From Acidimicrobiia bacterium (GTDB taxonomy: Bacteria > Actinomycetota > Acidimicrobiia > Spongiisociales > Spongiisociaceae): DNA of 64,000 nucleotides. The first letter of the stretch is position 1; each line of letters begins with the position of its first letter. The notes beneath the pieces are model-generated. The model had not been told where the DNA came from and did no database searches. It saw only the letters and a program-made list of their open reading frames with translations. Shown one piece after another: positions 24,674-33,461 of this stretch. The translations under genes and the position numbers were made by a program. The DNA is taken from NCBI GenBank assembly GCA_022827785.1, contig JAJEIM010000023.1, forward strand, positions 62,001 through 126,000. The letters are read 5' to 3'.

Positions 24674-25771
24674 ATGACCGAAGAGCAGTACCCCCGACTC
24701 AGCGGGGAATGGATGACCCCCCGCCGGCGTTTCCTGTCAGCGCTGTACGGCGGCCGGGTGGACAAGGTTCCGGCCATGACTCTGAGCTCGGTGATCACCC
24801 TCGAAGCTATGGAGATCGCCGACGCGGCGTTCCCCGAGGCCCACCTGGATGCCGAGAAGATGGCCCGGCTGGCCGCAACGGCCCACGAGAACCTGGGACT
24901 CGACACGGTGATGCCCGTATTCCACTCCCAGCTCGAGGCCGACGCTCTCGACGCCTCCACCTGGTGGGGCACCAAGGACAACTGGCCGGCAGTCGACGAT
25001 CACGTCCTGACCGATCCCGACGACTTCAAGGTTCCGTCCGACTATCTGGAGAGGCGCTCCTTCAGGGCGGCTCTCGGCGCCATCCGCCTGCTCAGGAAGC
25101 GCTACCCGGATGTCGGCATCGTCGGCAAGGTCTACGGGGCCTGGTCGGTGGGATTCCACATGGTCGGCATCGAGAACTTCCTGATGGACACCATCCTCGA
25201 TCCCGACAAGATCCGCCGCTACCTGGAGGTGCTGCTTCCCGCTTCGATGATGTCCGCCCATGCCCAGCTCGAAGCCGGCGCCGACGCGATCATGTGGTGC
25301 GATCATGCCAACCGGGAGTTGGTCAGTCCCGACATGTACCGGGATTTCCTCCTCGAGATGCACCAGCAGATCCAGGCCGAGGTAGGCGGTCCCAGCATCC
25401 TCCACTGCTGCGGCGAGACCACCGATCGCATCGACTATTTCGCCGAGGCGGGCTGGGACTGCTTCCACTTCGAGTCGCAGGTGGACCCGGTCAAGGCGAA
25501 GGAGATCGCCGGCGACCGCATGTCCCTCTTCGGGAACATCAACAACCCGACCGTGCTGTTCAGCGGTACTTACGAGGACTGCTACGAGGCCTGCATGACC
25601 GTGCTCAACGCCGGGGTGCAGGGAGTGGCGCCCGAGGGTTCGGTCCCGCTCGGAACGAAAATGGAAGTGCTGGCGGCCCTGGCCGACTCCGCCCGGGACT
25701 ATTCCAACGCCCACCGCCCCGATGGCCGGTTCGTGACCCACGATCCGCCGGTGGCCGGCAGCGACAGTTGA
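24674..25771 (+). CDS. UroD-family corrinoid-linked methyltransferase (methyltransferase I, MtaA/MtvB type)
   Basis: A 365-residue TIM-barrel protein of the uroporphyrinogen decarboxylase superfamily. Zinc-site residues HCC (244-246) match the HxC motif of MtaA/MtbA; at the usual place of the third Cys it reads APEGSVP, with Glu321. Family members move methyl groups between a corrinoid protein and coenzyme M or take them from methyl ethers. With a corrinoid protein, activator and pterin methyltransferase downstream, it is likely the substrate-demethylating component. The natural substrate is unknown. ATG 24674 follows GAGCGAGGAAAGC. Confidence 0.82.
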   Translation: MTEEQYPRLSGEWMTPRRRFLSALYGGRVDKVPAMTLSSVITLEAMEIADAAFPEAHLDAEKMARLAATAHENLGLDTVMPVFHSQLEADALDASTWWGTKDNWPAVDDHVLTDPDDFKVPSDYLERRSFRAALGAIRLLRKRYPDVGIVGKVYGAWSVGFHMVGIENFLMDTILDPDKIRRYLEVLLPASMMSAHAQLEAGADAIMWCDHANRELVSPDMYRDFLLEMHQQIQAEVGGPSILHCCGETTDRIDYFAEAGWDCFHFESQVDPVKAKEIAGDRMSLFGNINNPTVLFSGTYEDCYEACMTVLNAGVQGVAPEGSVPLGTKMEVLAALADSARDYSNAHRPDGRFVTHDPPVAGSDS

Positions 25772-25833
25772 CATGGCCGGACGGCAACTCGCCGGTTCGC
25801 TCCACCTTTGCTTGACCGCCCTTATCGGGGTAG

Positions 25834-25853
25834 CCTTTCCGGGTTCGGAAAGG
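25834..25853 (+). other. Intercistronic stem-loop CCTTTCCG/CGGAAAGG
   Basis: An 8-bp perfect stem with GGTT loop in the 130-bp gap between the methyltransferase and corrinoid-protein genes. Only weak T content follows (TCTCTC). It may attenuate or process the operon message so that components are made at different levels. TTGACC at 25812 could be a -35, but no matching -10 was found. Confidence 0.45.
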
Positions 25854-25901
25854 TCTCTCAGAAACCGCTTCCAACCGATTAAACAGGATTGACAGATTCC
25901 A

Positions 25902-26654
25902 ATGGTCCAGCTATCCGGTATAGCGAACGACACGATCCGGGCCGAGATCGAGGAGTTCCTCGAGCGGCCCGAAGAGATAGAACGCAATGTGGAGTTGTTC
26001 AGCCGAGCCTCTCCAGAGATGCAGGACATCGCCGCCGCTCTGATCGAGGGCGACAACGTGACTGTCGACCGGCTCACCTCCAAGGCCTTGGCGGACGGTG
26101 TGCACGCCCTGGAGATCATGGACGACGGCCTGATCGCCGGCATGGGGATCGTGGGCATCAAGTTCCGGGAGGGATACGTCTTCGTTCCTGAAGTGCTGGT
26201 GTCGGCCCGGGCCATGAAGGCCGGCATGGCCCATATCGAGCCGATCCTGGCCGCCTCCGGGGTGGAACCGATCGGCACTGTCATCATGGGGACCGTCCAG
26301 GGCGACCTGCACGACATCGGTAAGAACCTCTGCATCATGATGCTCCGTGGCGGAGGGTTCACGGTGATCGACTTGGGCGTCAACACCTCGCCGGACGAGT
26401 TCCTCGCTGCTGTTAAGGACAGCGAAGCCCGCCTGATCGGGATGTCGGCTCTCCTCACCACGACCATGCCCAACATGGCCAGGACGGTGGAGGCCTTCAA
26501 GGACGCCGGTCTCCGGGAGCAGGTGCGCTTCATGGTGGGTGGAGCTCCGGTGACGCCGGAGTTCGGCGAAGAAGTGGGGGCGGACGGCTATGGCAAGGAT
26601 GCCCTGGCCTGCGTGGCGCTGGCGAAGCAGCTGGCGCTCGACGTCCGCCGCTGA
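25902..26654 (+). CDS. Methyltransferase corrinoid (cobalamin-binding) protein
   Basis: A 250-residue protein of the MtaC/MtbC/MtvC type. An N-terminal helical cap domain (about 30-125) is followed by the B12-binding Rossmann domain with the base-off motif DLHDIGKN (135-142; His137 is the expected cobalt ligand), GMSALLTTT and GGAPVTPEF. It shuttles methyl groups between methyltransferase I and methyltransferase II as methyl-cob(III)alamin. Typical length for the family. Confidence 0.92.
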   Translation: MVQLSGIANDTIRAEIEEFLERPEEIERNVELFSRASPEMQDIAAALIEGDNVTVDRLTSKALADGVHALEIMDDGLIAGMGIVGIKFREGYVFVPEVLVSARAMKAGMAHIEPILAASGVEPIGTVIMGTVQGDLHDIGKNLCIMMLRGGGFTVIDLGVNTSPDEFLAAVKDSEARLIGMSALLTTTMPNMARTVEAFKDAGLREQVRFMVGGAPVTPEFGEEVGADGYGKDALACVALAKQLALDVRR

Positions 26655-26674
26655 GCCTTACCCCGAGCCACGCC

Positions 26675-27013
26675 ATGGCTGACGAGGACCAGAAAGCCTT
26701 CCAGGAGCGGCTCGACCGCATCGCCCGTCTCTTCACCGGCATCGCCGTTCACGCCGAAGCGTCGTCCCGCACCCGGTGCCCCTACCGGGACCGGCGCGAC
26801 CGGTGCACGGCGTTGTTCCGGTGCCGCAACCAGATCGTGGCGGACGCCGAGGGGGATCTGCTGACCTGCGGACACGACGGGAACTTCGACTACCGCACCG
26901 CCTGGGAAAGCCATCCCCGCGCCCGGCAGAGGGCCAGCGCGAAGATATCCGCCATCAAGGAGGAGGCCGCCTCCCGCCGGCGGGAACAGGCCGGAGAAGA
27001 GCCGCGGGCGTGA
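26675..27013 (+). CDS. Small cysteine-containing protein of the corrinoid operon
   Basis: A 112-residue protein of unknown function lying 20 bp after the corrinoid-protein gene. Four cysteines (Cys35, Cys44, Cys50, Cys65) and His67 in CGHDG could bind metal or an Fe-S cluster. The C-terminus is a charged helix. Its TGA overlaps the GTG of the activator gene (GTGA), so its product is made together with the reductive activator and may assist electron delivery. That role is inferred only from position. Confidence 0.7.
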   Translation: MADEDQKAFQERLDRIARLFTGIAVHAEASSRTRCPYRDRRDRCTALFRCRNQIVADAEGDLLTCGHDGNFDYRTAWESHPRARQRASAKISAIKEEAASRRREQAGEEPRA

Positions 27014-28701
27014 CCGTCTCCCACCTGGGCACCACCAGGAAGCTGAAGATCGGTAGGACCATCTTCGACTACGCGGACGAGTTGTCGGTCGAGGTTCCCA
27101 CCTCCTGCCTGCGCACCGGCCGGTGCCATGAGTGCGTGGTGGAGGTAGCCGAGGGCATGGAATCGCTGGCGCCGCGCACCGAGCCGGAGGGTTTTCTCCG
27201 GGGCGACTTCCGGCTGGCCTGCCAGGCCAGGATCGTGAGCGACGAGCATCCGATCCGCTTCGAGCCACTCCGCCGCCGCCCGAGAATCCTGGAATCCGGT
27301 CGCCGGCGACCCGACCCGGAGGACCGGCTCGACCCGATGGTGATAAGGACCGGTGACCAGGTCCGGTATGCGGGCGAGGTGATCGACACCTACCGCGGGG
27401 CCATCTATGGCGTGGCGGTCGACCTGGGGACCACCACCGTCGTGCTGGAGCTGGTCGACCTCGAGTCGGGCGAGACCGTCGCTGTCACCAGCTTCGAGAA
27501 TCCCCAGCAGTTCGGCGGCAGCGACATCATGAACCGCATCTCCTACGAGGCCAGGCCGGGAGTGGCGGGCGAGTTGCGGAACGCCGCCGTGGCGGCCATC
27601 GGCCAAGGTATCCGGGAGATGGTCACCCACGTCGGCAAGCGCCCTCCCCATGTCTACGAGATCGTGGTGGCGGCCAACTCCACCATGCGGGACATCCTGT
27701 TCGGCATCGATGTCCAGAGCATCGGCCAGAAGCCTTACAAGTCGCTCATCGAGCACGAGTATCTCGACGGCCGGCGCCCCCACACGGCCCTGCTGACCAC
27801 GAGCCGCGACCTGGGTGTGCGCGCCAACCGTCGGGCCCGTGTCTACGGCCTGCCGCTGATCTCCGGCCATGTGGGCGCCGACGCTGTGGCCTGCCTGGAG
27901 ACCGTCCGGCTGGGCCGTACGGGAGCGACCGAGATGCTTGTCGACATCGGCACCAACACCGAGGTCGTGCTTCACCATCAAGGCCGCCTCTATGCGGCCT
28001 CCTGCCCGGCGGGACCGGCGTTCGAGGGAGGGCTGGTCACATACGGCATGAGGGCGTACGACGGGGCCATCGAGTCGATCCGGCTCGACGGCGACGGATC
28101 GGCCTCCTCCTACCGGACCATCGGCGGCGCCGCGGCGTCCGGCATCTGCGGCTCCGGTCTCACCGACCTGCTGGCCGAACTCCGGCGCTTGGACCTGATG
28201 ACACCGCTGGGCGTGTTCACCAGCGACCGCAAGCTGTCCGCCATCGACCTGGTGCCCGATCGGGGTATCACCTTTTCGAGGCGCGACATCGGCAACCTCG
28301 CCCAGGCCAAAGCGGCCAACTACTGCGGCCAGTACATCGTGATGCGGACCGCCGGGGTGACTCCGTCCAGCATCGACCGTCTCTACCTGGCGGGAGGGTT
28401 CGCCAACTACCTGGACGTCCGCAACGCGATCGAGATCGGCCTCATCGCGCCGGTGCCCGAGGAACGGGTCGTCAAGGTGGGGAACGCGTCGATCGAAGGC
28501 GCGCGCGCCCTGCTTCTTGATAGGACCAGACGCCCCCGGGCAGAGGAACAGGCCAAGGGGGTGACCCATCTCGAACTTGAGACCACCCCCGACTTCTTCG
28601 AGATCTTCGTGGAGGGATGCCAGATGAAACCCATGCCCGACAACCTCCCGGCGGCCCCCGAGGGCGAGAGCGCCGCGGCCCCGGAACTGGTGATGCGGTG
28701 A
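27010..28701 (+). CDS. Reductive activator of corrinoid protein (RACo, ferredoxin-ASKHA / DUF4445)
   Basis: A 563-residue protein. The N-terminal 2Fe-2S ferredoxin domain has cysteines 33, 39, 42 and 71 (PTSCLRTGRCHEC). A linker follows, then an ASKHA ATPase core with VDLGTTTVVLEL, DIGTNTEVVL and GSGLTDLLAEL, and the DUF4445 C-terminal part. RACo enzymes use ATP to reduce Co(II) corrinoid back to Co(I) after accidental oxidation. GTG 27010 is chosen because it overlaps the preceding stop and restores the ferredoxin N-terminus. Confidence 0.92.
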   Translation: MTVSHLGTTRKLKIGRTIFDYADELSVEVPTSCLRTGRCHECVVEVAEGMESLAPRTEPEGFLRGDFRLACQARIVSDEHPIRFEPLRRRPRILESGRRRPDPEDRLDPMVIRTGDQVRYAGEVIDTYRGAIYGVAVDLGTTTVVLELVDLESGETVAVTSFENPQQFGGSDIMNRISYEARPGVAGELRNAAVAAIGQGIREMVTHVGKRPPHVYEIVVAANSTMRDILFGIDVQSIGQKPYKSLIEHEYLDGRRPHTALLTTSRDLGVRANRRARVYGLPLISGHVGADAVACLETVRLGRTGATEMLVDIGTNTEVVLHHQGRLYAASCPAGPAFEGGLVTYGMRAYDGAIESIRLDGDGSASSYRTIGGAAASGICGSGLTDLLAELRRLDLMTPLGVFTSDRKLSAIDLVPDRGITFSRRDIGNLAQAKAANYCGQYIVMRTAGVTPSSIDRLYLAGGFANYLDVRNAIEIGLIAPVPEERVVKVGNASIEGARALLLDRTRRPRAEEQAKGVTHLELETTPDFFEIFVEGCQMKPMPDNLPAAPEGESAAAPELVMR

Positions 28702-29732
28702 CGGGCCCGAAGTTCGTCGTCATCGGCGAGAACGTCCACACCAGCCGCATCGTCCTACGGAAGGGCAAGCGCTTCGCCGTCGAGAACGGTGTGGAAGGCG
28801 TCACCTTCGAGACCCTTGACGGGGAGGCCGGGCTGCTTCCGATCTCCGCCGCGATGCGGACCACCAAGGCCTATGACGAGGGTCGGGTCAAGCACATCGC
28901 GCTCGCGGTGGACGCCGCCATGGGGAGAGAGGGCGATCCGGACCTGGGCCTGGAGTACCTGCGGCGGGTGGTGGCCGATCAGGAACGGACCGGCGCCCAC
29001 TACCTGGACATCAACGTGGACGAGATCTCCCTCCGGACCGCCGAGCAGCGGGCCGCCATGGAGTGGTTGGTCGGGTACGTGAGCTCGTTGACCGATCTTC
29101 CCATCTCGGTGGACTCATCCGACATCACCGTCATCGAGGCAGGGCTGGGGGCCGCCCGCCGGGCCGGCGACGCCGCGCCGATCCTCAACTCGGCCTCCCT
29201 GGAGCGGACCGATGCGGTGGAGCTCGCGCTCGAATACGGCGCCAGGGCGATCGTCACCGCCGCCGGCGCCGACGGCATGCCGTCCAGCGCCGGGGAGCGG
29301 ATCGACAACGCCTCCCGGATGGTGGAGCGGGCCCTCGGTGCGGGCCTCCGGATCGGGGACCTGTTCGTGGATCCACTGGTCTTCCCCATCTCGGTGGACG
29401 GCGGTTTCGGGCTGCACACCCTGGATGCGATCCGCACCCTGCGGGACCGCTACGGGCCGGACATCCACATCACCGGCGGTATGAGCAACGTCTCGTTCGG
29501 CATACCGGCCCGCAAGCTGATGAACGCCGCCTTCATCAACCTGGCCGTCGAGGCGGGCGCGGACAGCGGCATCATCGACCCGGTCATGAACCCGCTGGAC
29601 GCGGTCTTCTCGGTGGATCGGAGCTCCGAGGCGTACAAGCTGGCCGAGGACACCCTGCTGGGCCGGGACGAGATGTGCATGAATTACATCATGGCCTGGA
29701 GGCAGGGTCGCCTCGACACGCCGGCCGGCTAG
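28698..29732 (+). CDS. Pterin-binding methyltransferase (methyltransferase II, MtvA/AcsE type)
   Basis: A 344-residue TIM barrel of the pterin-binding family (dihydropteroate-synthase-like). Visible motifs are VIGENVHTSR, LDINVDEIS, SVDSSD, NSASLE, DPLVFPISVDGG and TGGMSNVSFGIP. By family knowledge it moves a methyl group between methyl-corrinoid and tetrahydrofolate. GTG 28698 overlaps the TGA of the activator gene. It is the last gene of the operon. Confidence 0.9.
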   Translation: MTGPKFVVIGENVHTSRIVLRKGKRFAVENGVEGVTFETLDGEAGLLPISAAMRTTKAYDEGRVKHIALAVDAAMGREGDPDLGLEYLRRVVADQERTGAHYLDINVDEISLRTAEQRAAMEWLVGYVSSLTDLPISVDSSDITVIEAGLGAARRAGDAAPILNSASLERTDAVELALEYGARAIVTAAGADGMPSSAGERIDNASRMVERALGAGLRIGDLFVDPLVFPISVDGGFGLHTLDAIRTLRDRYGPDIHITGGMSNVSFGIPARKLMNAAFINLAVEAGADSGIIDPVMNPLDAVFSVDRSSEAYKLAEDTLLGRDEMCMNYIMAWRQGRLDTPAG

Positions 29733-29787
29733 CCGCCACGAGCCCTCCGGGTCGGGCTCGGCGCCCGGCCGAGCGTCCCGATCGGGC

Positions 29788-29970
29788 AAGAACGCGAAAA
29801 TCGCAGCAAGCGGGCTCCGCCCCCACCGCCACCACCTTGGTCCGAGGCGCGACCGCCTAAGCACCTGGGCTGGGGCGCCTCGAACGATTTGATCCCCTCA
29901 CACGGCCCGGTCGACCTCAGAGCCGCTGGTGATTGCGATATCCGCAACCTATAGCGGGGGTGTGACTCTC
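29788..29970 (-). repeat. Dispersed intergenic repeat, copy D (degenerate)
   Basis: On the minus strand it reads, 5' to 3', GAGTCACACCCCCGCTATAGGTTGC, ATCGCAATCACCAGCGG, a poorly conserved middle, CCAAGGTGGTGGCGGTGGGGGCGG and terminal CTGCGATTTTCGCGTTCTTG. The nested stem-loop is largely lost, the element is shortened to about 183 bp and no left TTTTTCGCG end is found. It lies between the convergent methyltransferase II and oxidoreductase genes. Confidence 0.7.
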
Positions 29971-30081
29971 AGAATGTAATCCCCTTGTCGCTGGACAGCG
30001 GCCGGGGCCGGAGGTCGGGACTGATTCTTGGGTCGGTTGATACGACCGTTCACTTGGCCACGACCCTGACGAACCATCGAA

Positions 30082-31509
30082 TCAGGGGCGCTGACCGCCC
30101 TCCAGGCACTCCCGCATGGCGGCCGCCGCGGCGTTGGCTCCGCACATCCCGTGGACTCCGGGTCCGGGCGGGGTCGCCGCCGAGCACAGGTACACGTTCG
30201 GGATACCGGTCCGGTAGGGGTTGCGGAAGGTGCCCGGACGGCCGAGCATCCGGCCGATGCCGTGGGCACCCGTGGCGGTGTCGCCGGCCGGGTAGTTGGG
30301 GTTGTAGGACTCGAAGTCGAGCGGAGTGGTGACCCGCGCCGCCAGCACCAGGTCGCGGAAACCGGGTGCGAAGTGCTCGATCCGGTTCTCGACCCGTTCC
30401 CTCACCGGCTCGGTGCTTCCCAGGGGCACATGGGTGTAGACCCAGGCAGTGTGGCGGCCCCCCGGCGCCCGGGCCGGATCGAAGAGGCTCTGCTGGCCGA
30501 CGAGCACGAAGGGGCGGTCCGGGATGGCACCCCCTGCGACCGATCTCTCCGCCCCGGCGATGTCCTCGTAGCTTCCTCCCACATGCACCGTTCCGGCTCT
30601 GCGACATTCCAGCGCCGTCCACGGTATCGGACCGTCCAGTGCGTAGTCGATCTTGTAGGAGGCCGCGCCGCTCCGGTAGCGGCGGATCCGGCGGTGGGCG
30701 GCACGGCCGAGCGCTCGACGGCCGTAGACGGCGATCAGCTCCCGGGGATGGGTGTCGAAGAGGACCGCCCTCGCCTCAGGAATGTCCGCGGGCGTCCTGA
30801 CCGGGTGGCCGGTCCGTATCGACCCGCCCAACTCCTCCAGGTGACCGGCGAGGGAGCGGCCGACCGCGTCTGAGCCGCCCTCCGCGATCGGCCATCCGCC
30901 GACATGGGCCAGGGCGCCCAGCACCAGTCCGATGCCGGCGGTGCCCGGGGTTTCCAGCGGAACCATCGCGTGGGCGGCCAGCCCGGCGAAGAGGGCCCGG
31001 CCGGCGGGGGTGCGGAACCGCCGGGCGAAGGCCGCCGCCGGAAGGGCCGCCCGAACCGAACCGAGCACCGGCAAGGGCCGCATCGCCAGGGGCTTCATCG
31101 TTCGTGCGGCGAAGTCATCCCAGCCGGTGGCGATCCGGCTCACGGCCCGCCGCCATACGTCCGAATCGTCTCCGAGGCCGTCGCAGGTCCGGTCCAGCGA
31201 GCGCCACAGCGCCGCCGTGGCCCCGGTGTCGAAGGGGTGGGCCAGCTGGACCTCCGGCACGATCCAGCGGAGCCCGAGCCGTTCGAGGGGCAGCCGGTCG
31301 AAGAGCGGGGAGGCGGCGCCCAGGGGATGGAAGCCGGAGCACACGTCGTGCCGGAAGCCCGGCAGGGTGAGTTCCTCGGTTCGGGTGCCCCCGCCGATGG
31401 TCGGGGCGGCCTCCAGCACCACGACCCGGTGCCCGCGTTCTGCCAGCACAACGGCCGCGGCCAGCCCGTTGGGTCCCGAGCCGACGACAACCGCGTCGTG
31501 GGTGGCCAT
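30082..31509 (-). CDS. FAD-dependent oxidoreductase, phytoene desaturase-like
   Basis: A 475-residue flavoprotein. The dinucleotide motif VVVGSGPNGLAAAVVLAERGH is at residues 8-28 and the C-terminal FAD contact is GPGVHGMCGANAAAAAM. The family (crtI/PDS-related, retinol-saturase-like) desaturates or saturates isoprenoid chains, but many actinobacterial members have unknown substrates and no carotenoid genes are adjacent. ATG 31509 follows the nhaA stop after two bases, so the genes are cotranscribed. Confidence 0.82.
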   Translation of the reverse strand: MATHDAVVVGSGPNGLAAAVVLAERGHRVVVLEAAPTIGGGTRTEELTLPGFRHDVCSGFHPLGAASPLFDRLPLERLGLRWIVPEVQLAHPFDTGATAALWRSLDRTCDGLGDDSDVWRRAVSRIATGWDDFAARTMKPLAMRPLPVLGSVRAALPAAAFARRFRTPAGRALFAGLAAHAMVPLETPGTAGIGLVLGALAHVGGWPIAEGGSDAVGRSLAGHLEELGGSIRTGHPVRTPADIPEARAVLFDTHPRELIAVYGRRALGRAAHRRIRRYRSGAASYKIDYALDGPIPWTALECRRAGTVHVGGSYEDIAGAERSVAGGAIPDRPFVLVGQQSLFDPARAPGGRHTAWVYTHVPLGSTEPVRERVENRIEHFAPGFRDLVLAARVTTPLDFESYNPNYPAGDTATGAHGIGRMLGRPGTFRNPYRTGIPNVYLCSAATPPGPGVHGMCGANAAAAAMRECLEGGQRP

Positions 31510-31511
31510 GG

Positions 31512-32921
31512 TCAGTGGCGGGCACCGCCAGTCGGGACGGAGGCCTGCTTGCGTTCGGGTGTCGATCGCAGGATCAGGTAGCCGAGTACACCGGCGAGGA
31601 TCGATCCCGTAAAGATACCGATCTTGGACAGATCGGTGACCGTATGGTCCGTGAAGGCCAACTCGCCGATGAACAGGGCCACGGTGAACCCGATGCCTGC
31701 CAGCGAAGCGGTGCCGATCATGTGCTGCCATCCGATACCCGAGGGCAGGCGGCCCCAACCGACTTTCACGACCAGCCAGGCGAATCCTGTCACGCCGACC
31801 GCCTTCCCGACCACCAAGCCGATCGCCACCCCCAGCGCGACCCTTGAGGTGACGGAGCCCACCAGGTCGATACCGGTGAGCGGTACGCCCGCGTTGGCCA
31901 GCGCGAAAATCGGGACGATTACGAAGGCGCTCCAGTTGTGAAGCAGGTGCTGGAGGCGGGACAGCGGGGAGATGGACTCTCTCGCCACGTCCGCCAGGAG
32001 CCGCGCCTCGTGCTCGACCTTCTCCTGGAAGCCGGGCTCGGTGGAGTGGGCCGGGAAGATGTCGACGACCTCCCGAGCGGCGCGGTCGAACTCACGGTTG
32101 TCGTACAGGGGGCGGGAGGGGGTGAGGAAGCCGAGGATCACGCCGGCGATGGTGCTGTGGACGCCGGATTCCAGGAAACAGAACCAGGCGACTAGCGCCA
32201 GCGGGGCGTAGAGGATGTGGGACCGGATGTTGACCCTGGTTGCTATGACGATCAGGACCAGTACGGCGATCCCCAATCCCAGGTATCCCAGACTCAGGTC
32301 GTCGGTGTAGAAGATTGCGATGACGGCGATCGCGCCGATGTCGTCGGCGATGGCCACCGCGAGGAGGAACAGCCGCGCGCCGACGGGCACCCGCGAGCCG
32401 AGCAGGGCCAGCACGCCGAGGGAGAAGGCGATGTCGGTCGCCATCGGGACTCCCCATCCCCGGATCGCAGCCGGATCACCGGCATTGAAGGCTACGTAGA
32501 TCAGCGCCGGGAGGACCATACCGCCCAGGGCGGCGACAACGGGGAGAGCGGCCTTGCGCGGATCGCGGAGTTCCCCCAGGACGAGTTCCCTCTTGATCTC
32601 CAGTCCCACCACGAGAAAGAAGATCGCCATCAACCCGTCGTTGACCAGGTCCTTGAAGTCTTCGGTGAAGTGGACGGGCCCGAGGGTCACATCCAGGTGC
32701 TGGCTGTGCCAGAAGTCCACGTAGGAGTCGCCGAACACGGAGAGGTTCGCCCAGAGCAGGGCGATCACGGCCGCCGCCACCAGGACCACCCCCGACGAAG
32801 CCTCGATGTGGGTCAGCCGGAGGACCGGGCGTACGAACCGGGCGGGGATAAACCGATCGGAATAGATCCAGTTCTTGCTAATCCGATCCACGGCCCGCGA
32901 GTCTAGACAATCCTGTGTCAC
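31512..32921 (-). CDS. nhaA: Na+/H+ antiporter NhaA
   Basis: A 469-residue, about 12-helix antiporter. The paired aspartates of the ion site are Asp193-Asp194 in AVAIADDIGAI, with Asp163 in MATDIAFSLGVL; EIKRELVLGELRDPRKA is also diagnostic. It exports sodium in exchange for protons. A longer-than-usual cytoplasmic loop (about 275-330, DIFPAHSTEPGF) and a basic C-terminal tail are seen. Marine or saline habitat would fit but is not shown by this gene alone. Confidence 0.95.
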   Translation of the reverse strand: MTQDCLDSRAVDRISKNWIYSDRFIPARFVRPVLRLTHIEASSGVVLVAAAVIALLWANLSVFGDSYVDFWHSQHLDVTLGPVHFTEDFKDLVNDGLMAIFFLVVGLEIKRELVLGELRDPRKAALPVVAALGGMVLPALIYVAFNAGDPAAIRGWGVPMATDIAFSLGVLALLGSRVPVGARLFLLAVAIADDIGAIAVIAIFYTDDLSLGYLGLGIAVLVLIVIATRVNIRSHILYAPLALVAWFCFLESGVHSTIAGVILGFLTPSRPLYDNREFDRAAREVVDIFPAHSTEPGFQEKVEHEARLLADVARESISPLSRLQHLLHNWSAFVIVPIFALANAGVPLTGIDLVGSVTSRVALGVAIGLVVGKAVGVTGFAWLVVKVGWGRLPSGIGWQHMIGTASLAGIGFTVALFIGELAFTDHTVTDLSKIGIFTGSILAGVLGYLILRSTPERKQASVPTGGARH

Positions 32922-33033
32922 CCTCGGCTACCCGGTGTCGCCGCTGTCCGCCATCACCGGAACCGGGCGGATTGCCCGGATCGACCGCCGTTTCCGACTT
33001 TCTGTTGTCATCCACCGTGCCTAACGTCCGCAC

Positions 33034-33441
33034 ATGCCTACGGGACTTGTGCAGAACCGAGCGCTGAGGTTGGTCCTTCTGGGGCTGGGACTCCTGTTCG
33101 CCGCGATCGGCATCGTCGGCATCTGGATCCCCCTGATCCCCACCACCGGGCCGATCCTCCTAGCCGCCTTCCTGTTCTCGAAGTCCTCCGCCCGCTTCGA
33201 TCGATGGGTGGTCGAACATCGCGTGTTCGGGCCGATCATCAGGGACTGGAGAGCCGGCCACGGGTTCACCGTCCGCCTCAAGACGGCCGCGGTGATCGCC
33301 ATCGCCCTGTCCTTCGCGATCACGCTCGGGTTCGCGCTCGACAACCCGATGGCGCGGTTGCTCCTGGGGCTGTTCGGCGCCGGCCTGATCGTCTACATCC
33401 TCCGCCTACCCACCAAACCCGAGGCCGGTCCCGCGGCTTAA
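33034..33441 (+). CDS. DUF454 (YbaN-like) inner-membrane protein
   Basis: A 135-residue protein with three or four membrane helices. The motif GIVGIWIPLIPTTGPILLAAFLF and RWVVEHRVFGPIIRDWR identify DUF454. The function is unknown. It stands alone between the divergent nhaA start and the convergent ABC permease gene. ATG 33034 begins just before the first helix. Confidence 0.85.
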   Translation: MPTGLVQNRALRLVLLGLGLLFAAIGIVGIWIPLIPTTGPILLAAFLFSKSSARFDRWVVEHRVFGPIIRDWRAGHGFTVRLKTAAVIAIALSFAITLGFALDNPMARLLLGLFGAGLIVYILRLPTKPEAGPAA

Positions 33442-33461
33442 CCGCCCCGCCGTTGACGGGC

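Noticed and set aside
24737-26533. 598-codon frame antisense to the corrinoid operon
   Set aside because: No domain recognisable and it lies opposite well-identified methyltransferase and corrinoid-protein genes.
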